In this document: positions 59,884 to 64,000 of the stretch, piece by piece
Layout: every line of letters starts with the position of its first letter
Position numbering within the stretch: the stretch's first letter is position 1
Origin: Sinotaia quadrata
Taxonomy: Eukaryota; Mollusca; Gastropoda; Architaenioglossa; Viviparidae
Length of the DNA: 64,000 nt
Assembly (NCBI GenBank): GCA_028829895.1
Contig: CM054179.1
Span: 102,075,375-102,139,374 of the forward strand
Reading direction: 5' to 3'
Notes under the pieces: generated by a model
Databases searched by the model: none
What the model saw: only the letters and a program-made list of their open reading frames with translations
What the model was told of the DNA's origin: nothing
Position numbers and translations under genes: made by a program

Positions 59884-60222
59884 AACGTACAATGCTGATA
59901 AAACATACTGTATTATAAATAACGTACAGTGGTGATAAATCATACTGTATTATAAATAACAAATAGTGGTGATAAATTATACTGTATTATAAATAACGTA
60001 GAGTGATGATAAATCATACTTTATTATAAATAACGTAGAGTGGTGATAAATCATACTGTATTATAAATAACGTATAGTGGTGATAAATCATACTGTATTA
60101 TAAATAACGTAGAGTGGTGATAAATCATACTGTATTATAAATAACGTACAGTGGTGGTAAATCATACTGTATTATAAATAACGTACAGTAGTGGTAAATC
60201 ATACTGTATTATAAATAATGTG
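59884..60222. repeat. 37-bp minisatellite
   Basis: About nine units of AACGTACAGTGGTGATAAAT plus CATACTGTATTATAAAT start at 59884, 59921 and every 37 bp after. Substitutions (ACAG, AGAG, ATAG) mark sub-types. Confidence 0.96.
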
Positions 60223-61878
60223 CAGTCGCTGCCTTGTCAGTGTTCAATACATAAATAATAAATAACAATAATACTACGATTCCTTATTATAAGGAAGAAA
60301 GTGAGATACCAATGCAGTCTAAAGTGGAGTCTTGTCCCTTTGATACGAACTAGCTCTTACCTCCCTTTCGGCCGTTCAGTGTTAAAATCACAGGGAGGGG
60401 TGGGTGGATATGGGAAGGATATTGTTATAAAGCATTTCTGAATCTTTCTCTTCTTCTCCCCACGTTATTTTCCATTTAGAGCTCAAAAGACACAGTGACA
60501 AGATTTTAGTATATATATTTTTTATTTATTAACATTTCATATATACTTTCAACTTTTGCTGATTTCGCAAAAGACTTGAAACCACCTGTGGGAGATCTTA
60601 GTTCCAGAATGGAAGAGATATGTTGCCAGGGAAAGAGAGGCTGAAAGTTGGAGAATAATGAAATAGCACGAGTATGTGAAAAATTGAAATTAGCTCCGGT
60701 GTAGCCCCCCCCCCCCCCACCCCTACCCCACTCCCGAATTATTCAAACTGTTGTAAAAATAAATAATTGGTTTCTGGTGCTAAATCCGAAAGCGATACTC
60801 TCCTGTTTAACTTTCTCTAGTGGGTTGTCTGCTCCCCATTCCACTCCCCACCCCCCCAACCAAATGTTTTCAGAAAATTAAAATAACATCATCGCCGCAC
60901 TTCCTATTGGACAGACCAAGCATGTAATAAAGATTTCCTTTAAAAGCATTCAGTTTAACATTTGGAATACTTTTCTTTCTAATCAGTTTTCAGGACCTCA
61001 CTGGGCGAGCTTAATGTCCTCTTCAGTAATTGCCAAGGTCTTTGTGGTCGGAAAGCCCGATGATTATCTTTTAAAGCACTGTGCTAGACAACTAGATTAG
61101 TACTAGCCTACTATTCAGAATCTCACGATCGCCCTTAGCCAACTTGATCTGCGATTGCTAATGCCCAAGTAAATAGCTCTTTAGCCACTGATAAGATAGT
61201 GTAATTGCTGGCTTTAACAGCGCGCTCTCCCCAAGCACCCCCCACCCACCCTATCCCATCCTCTTCTCCCTCAACTCTCTCGTCCTCTTAACTGCTTGTT
61301 TTTCTTTGAATTTCAATATTAACCGCTCGAGAATATCTTTCCTAAGTAATGCTTTCGAGTTATGTTCCTTAATTATCGCGCTTTTTATCCGCCTTGAGAG
61401 TTCCTAGTCGTTTACGTGAATACGGGATGTTTCTACGGTCCCATCAAGAAATATCTCTGGAGAGAGGGGTCGGACACTCTCTCCCGCACGCCTCTGATGG
61501 TGAGACCCCGGGAGGAAAACATGGGTACAACAAACTCCTCCACTCGCAACGACAAGGGCGTTAATCCCCCCCTGGGTACACAGCCCGCTCATACTTCATT
61601 CGCACGTACCTAGCATAGCGCAAGGCAAGCGAGATCACTCTGGCGACTTTTGATCCGAACGCACTATAGGCGTTCCAGAGTTATCCAGAGCTGAGCGATG
61701 ATTAATATTAAACAAAAGCCGCTTTGCTTTAGCACATCAGTAGTCACGGAGTTGTGTGTTAAATATGGGATCTTAACTTTACTGATAACACGCCTGGCCA
61801 GAGTCGTTTTCATTAGAGCTTTTAGAAGACTGTCTAGGCTGTGCATGCGGAAATACATCTCAAAAAGAAAGTATTTGT
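60223..61878. other. Gene-free stretch with a GC-richer block
   Basis: Contains poly-C at about 60706..60718 and CCCCACCCCC-type patches (60840..60860, 61236..61255). A GC- and CpG-richer block is at about 61385..61680, with open frames on both strands (61416..61613 plus and 61404..61592 minus) of normal composition but no recognised domain. It could be an exon or regulatory block of an unseen gene. Confidence 0.35.
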
Positions 61879-62080
61879 AGTGTAGAAGGATTTACAGTGT
61901 ATATACAATTACAGCTCAAGAAAGATTTAAAGTACATGTACAAAAACTGCTCAGAAAAGATTTTCAGTGTATGAACAAATACTGCTCAAGAAGGATTTAC
62001 AGTGTATGAAATAGCCTACTGATCAACAAATATTTTCAGTGCATGAACAAATACTGCTCAAGAAGAATTTACAGTTATGT
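61879..62080. repeat. Diverged 37-60 bp tandem repeat
   Basis: About five loose units contain GTATGAACAAATACTGCTCA and AGAAGGATTTACA variants. Confidence 0.8.
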
Positions 62081-62157
62081 TCAAATACATTACTGAGGCT
62101 GATTGAAATCACGGGTACGTGAATAAATGACAACAGCTTCAACATAATTATTATCAC

Positions 62158-62400
62158 CGTCACGCAACAAAAGGAATTGTCGTCACTGTGAGAAAACTAT
62201 TTTCACACTAGCAAGATTGTTATCGTCACACTAACAAGAAAATTATTCTCACACTAGCAAGATTGTTATCGTCACACTAACAAGAAAATTATTCTCACAC
62301 TAGCAAGATTGCTGTCATCACACAAACAAGAGAACTGTCATCACATTAACTAACAAGAGACCTATCGTCGCATTGACTATATGGCTATCTATTGTCAGAT
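62158..62400. repeat. Minisatellite, left part (split by LINE insertion)
   Basis: Units built from CACACTAGCAAGATTGTTAT, CGTCACACTAACAAGAAAAT and AGAACTGTCATCACA have periods of about 24 and 46 bp. The same motif resumes at 62667 after the LINE piece. Confidence 0.88.
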
Positions 62401-62439
62401 AACAATAGAATATCGTTTCATTGAGTAAATATATATATA

Positions 62440-62443
62440 CCTC

Positions 62444-62481
<38 letters not shown>

Positions 62482-62666
62482 CCTTAGTCTTGCCGACTGT
62501 TGGGGCACAATTGATGACCAAACAATCAGCTTCCTCCATTCCATTCTGTTCTTTGCTAATCTTACTGTATCGCTCAGCTTCAGTCCTGTCCACTCTGAGA
62601 TGTTATCATGCCTGTCTCTCTCCTTCGCCCTCCTTGCACAGTACCTTGCCTGATTGTCTTGGCAAG
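62440..62666 (-). mobile_element. LINE 3' end with (GATA)n tail, inserted in a minisatellite
   Basis: On the minus strand the sequence reads LAKTIRQGTVQGGRRR, then after a small deletion NISEWTGLKLSDTVRLAKNR, then EWRKLIVWSS, and ends RDR-stop with the TAG at 62473..62475 inside the terminal GATA repeat (62440..62480). The G-T-x-x-GGRRRGR-x-x-x-W-x-DNI-x-EWTG-x block followed by a W-R motif is the recognised C-terminus of many CR1/L2/jockey-like animal LINE polymerases, and a microsatellite tail is usual for that group. Only the last 230 bp are present (5' truncation), and one deletion breaks the frame. Confidence 0.85.
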
Positions 62667-62820
62667 AGAACTGTCATCACACTAACAAAAGAACTTTTGT
62701 CATCACAAAAACAAGAGAACTGTCATCACAATTACAAGAGAACTATCATTACACTAACAAGAGAACTCTCTTCACTTTATAAAGAGAACTATTATCACAC
62801 TAAAAAGAGAATTATCTGTG
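62667..62820. repeat. Minisatellite, right part
   Basis: About six units of (A)CAAGAGAACTGTCATCACAC with a period near 25 bp continue the array at 62158..62400. Confidence 0.9.
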
Positions 62821-62836
62821 AAGCCTACACCACGTG

Positions 62837-63370
62837 GTTATTATTATTATTATTAATTAATTAATCGTCCATAACTACTTACTAGTGAGGAGAATCTTAA
62901 TTTATGTTATTAATAATTCTCTAGCAGGCATTACTCGTCTCTCTCAGTTGGCGAATATGCAAGCACTGTAAACGTTTTCTCTCTTCCACAACATTAAAAA
63001 CAAACATTTACCAAAGCACAATATTTGTATAGGTGGAAAATTTCTTACTAAAGGAGAAGACAAATCTATCTTTAAAATATATTTCTTCTCCAGCACACGT
63101 TATCAATATGTGTAAGGTCTATATAAATTTAACAATAAATTTATTAAATGAACAATAAATATATATGTAACAAATACAATGAAAAAGATTACTTGACAGC
63201 AATATTTCCATGAAACCACTTCAAGTAATTTTAATATCTATACAGTCTTATATCTTAAAATACAAATGAACAGATTAGTGTCATTACAAATCAAAGGCTA
63301 GTTCTTATCAGAGAACAGAAATGGAGTTATTAGAGATAAGCAATAATAGTTTGTACATAACCTGGTTTAG
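62837..63370. repeat. Dispersed repeat, relative of 44386..44850
   Basis: Starts with TTATTATTATTATTAATTAA and CGTCCATAACTACTTACTAG, then a GAATCTT block, GCACTGTAAACGTTTTCTCT, CTTCCACAACATTAAAAACA and CTTACTAAAGGAGAAGACAA. It is longer than the other copy by about 45 bp around 62900..62945. Confidence 0.7.
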
Positions 63371-64000
63371 GCACTGTCTCAATAGTCTGCCCTGCACATT
63401 AAGAACAATTAGAAATTAATGTAAGCTGTTTTTACCAAAACTTGCATGTGGAAAAACATCTTTCATGAAGAAGTTATTACGCTAAAAAGACTAACTCCAT
63501 GTCCCTTAGTTGACAATGTCCAGCGTTTCCAAATATGGGTACTTTGCTTACCCCAGACCTTGCCATCTAAGTAGGCCTATTAGCCTGGACTGGTTGAGTG
63601 ACAGCTGAATGACCATTATTAGCTGATAGGTAGAGGCTCTACCCAGGTGTGCGTCATAATTAACCAATGACAGAATACCGGACTACTGAAATTAACCAAT
63701 CAAAATTGCTAAGGTACAGAGAGCAAGTCGAACCCTCAGAAATTTCATTTTCTCAAAATCATTCTGCAATAAAATGTAATCATGAATGGATATAATTATT
63801 TGAGTCCCCATTTAAATATGCATATGATTGGAGCCTTGACATCTGTGAATTAATTCAAAGTTATGACTTTTAGACTTGTAAATTTGTAATTCTCTTACAG
63901 TACTTAATTAATTCTCTTCATTCATAAGTTGTAAATACATATGCATATTTATGTGTAATATTCTGTAACCATTGTAGAGTATTCTCATATCATACTTTAA
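63371..64000. other. Gene-free stretch to the window end
   Basis: AT-rich. Several CCAAT-type motifs (AACCAATGACAG, AACCAATCAAAA at 63662..63705) cluster here, but no gene start follows. Confidence 0.4.

Noticed and set aside
63700..63735. Possible tRNA B-box (GTCGAACCCTC)
   Set aside because: There is no matching A-box, acceptor stem or cloverleaf around it. No tRNA or rRNA gene was recognised anywhere in the window.

Overview
The window is a gene-poor, AT-rich stretch of an animal nuclear genome. It has spliced exons, long dinucleotide and tetranucleotide microsatellites, about twenty minisatellite arrays, decayed retrotransposons and a small family of rhodopsin-like receptors. The receptor type (a class A GPCR with VQRA or AQRA in place of DRY) and the repeat content suggest a lophotrochozoan, most likely a mollusc and perhaps a gastropod. 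This is an inference from style and not from a search. Nothing in it is prokaryotic: there are no operons, Shine-Dalgarno sites or CRISPR arrays.

Only two loci look like functional protein genes. (1) At 11066..12142 (+) there is a complete 358-residue seven-helix receptor with an uninterrupted reading frame, an in-frame upstream stop and a plausible 3' splice site just upstream. (2) At 37503..37609 and 41756..41956 (+) lie the last two coding exons of SLC35B1, an ER nucleotide-sugar/ATP-exchange type transporter ending in a KKxx ER-retrieval signal. Its earlier exons were not found.

Layout. 1..4262 is one copy of a roughly 4-kb segmental duplication whose direct partner is about 31685..35631. 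Each copy carries the same broken receptor gene on the minus strand, and a third fragment of that pseudogene is at 5029..5325 beside two minisatellites. 5.3-11 kb is AT-rich, with a Ty3/Gypsy-type integrase relic and a 21-bp minisatellite. 11-16 kb holds the intact receptor and a plus-strand receptor pseudogene containing a 50-bp tandem triplication. 16.3-17.9 and 24.2-25.8 kb are two copies of a dispersed element with a shared minus-strand ORF tail. 19.0-19.8 kb is the 3' end of a non-LTR retrotransposon. 20-31.4 kb is dominated by minisatellites, including a 24-bp array and a nest of arrays built on GTCAGACA-like cores that leads into the second duplication copy. 35.6-43 kb is the SLC35B1 3' end. 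43-64 kb is a desert with microsatellites, diverged dispersed repeats, further minisatellites and a LINE 3' end that splits one of them.

The genes do not form a pathway. The coherent story is evolutionary: a local family of orphan peptide-type receptors has been duplicated, truncated and scrambled by tandem repeats, leaving one apparently intact member. Reported similarities between parts of the window were judged by eye, and all identities are approximate.
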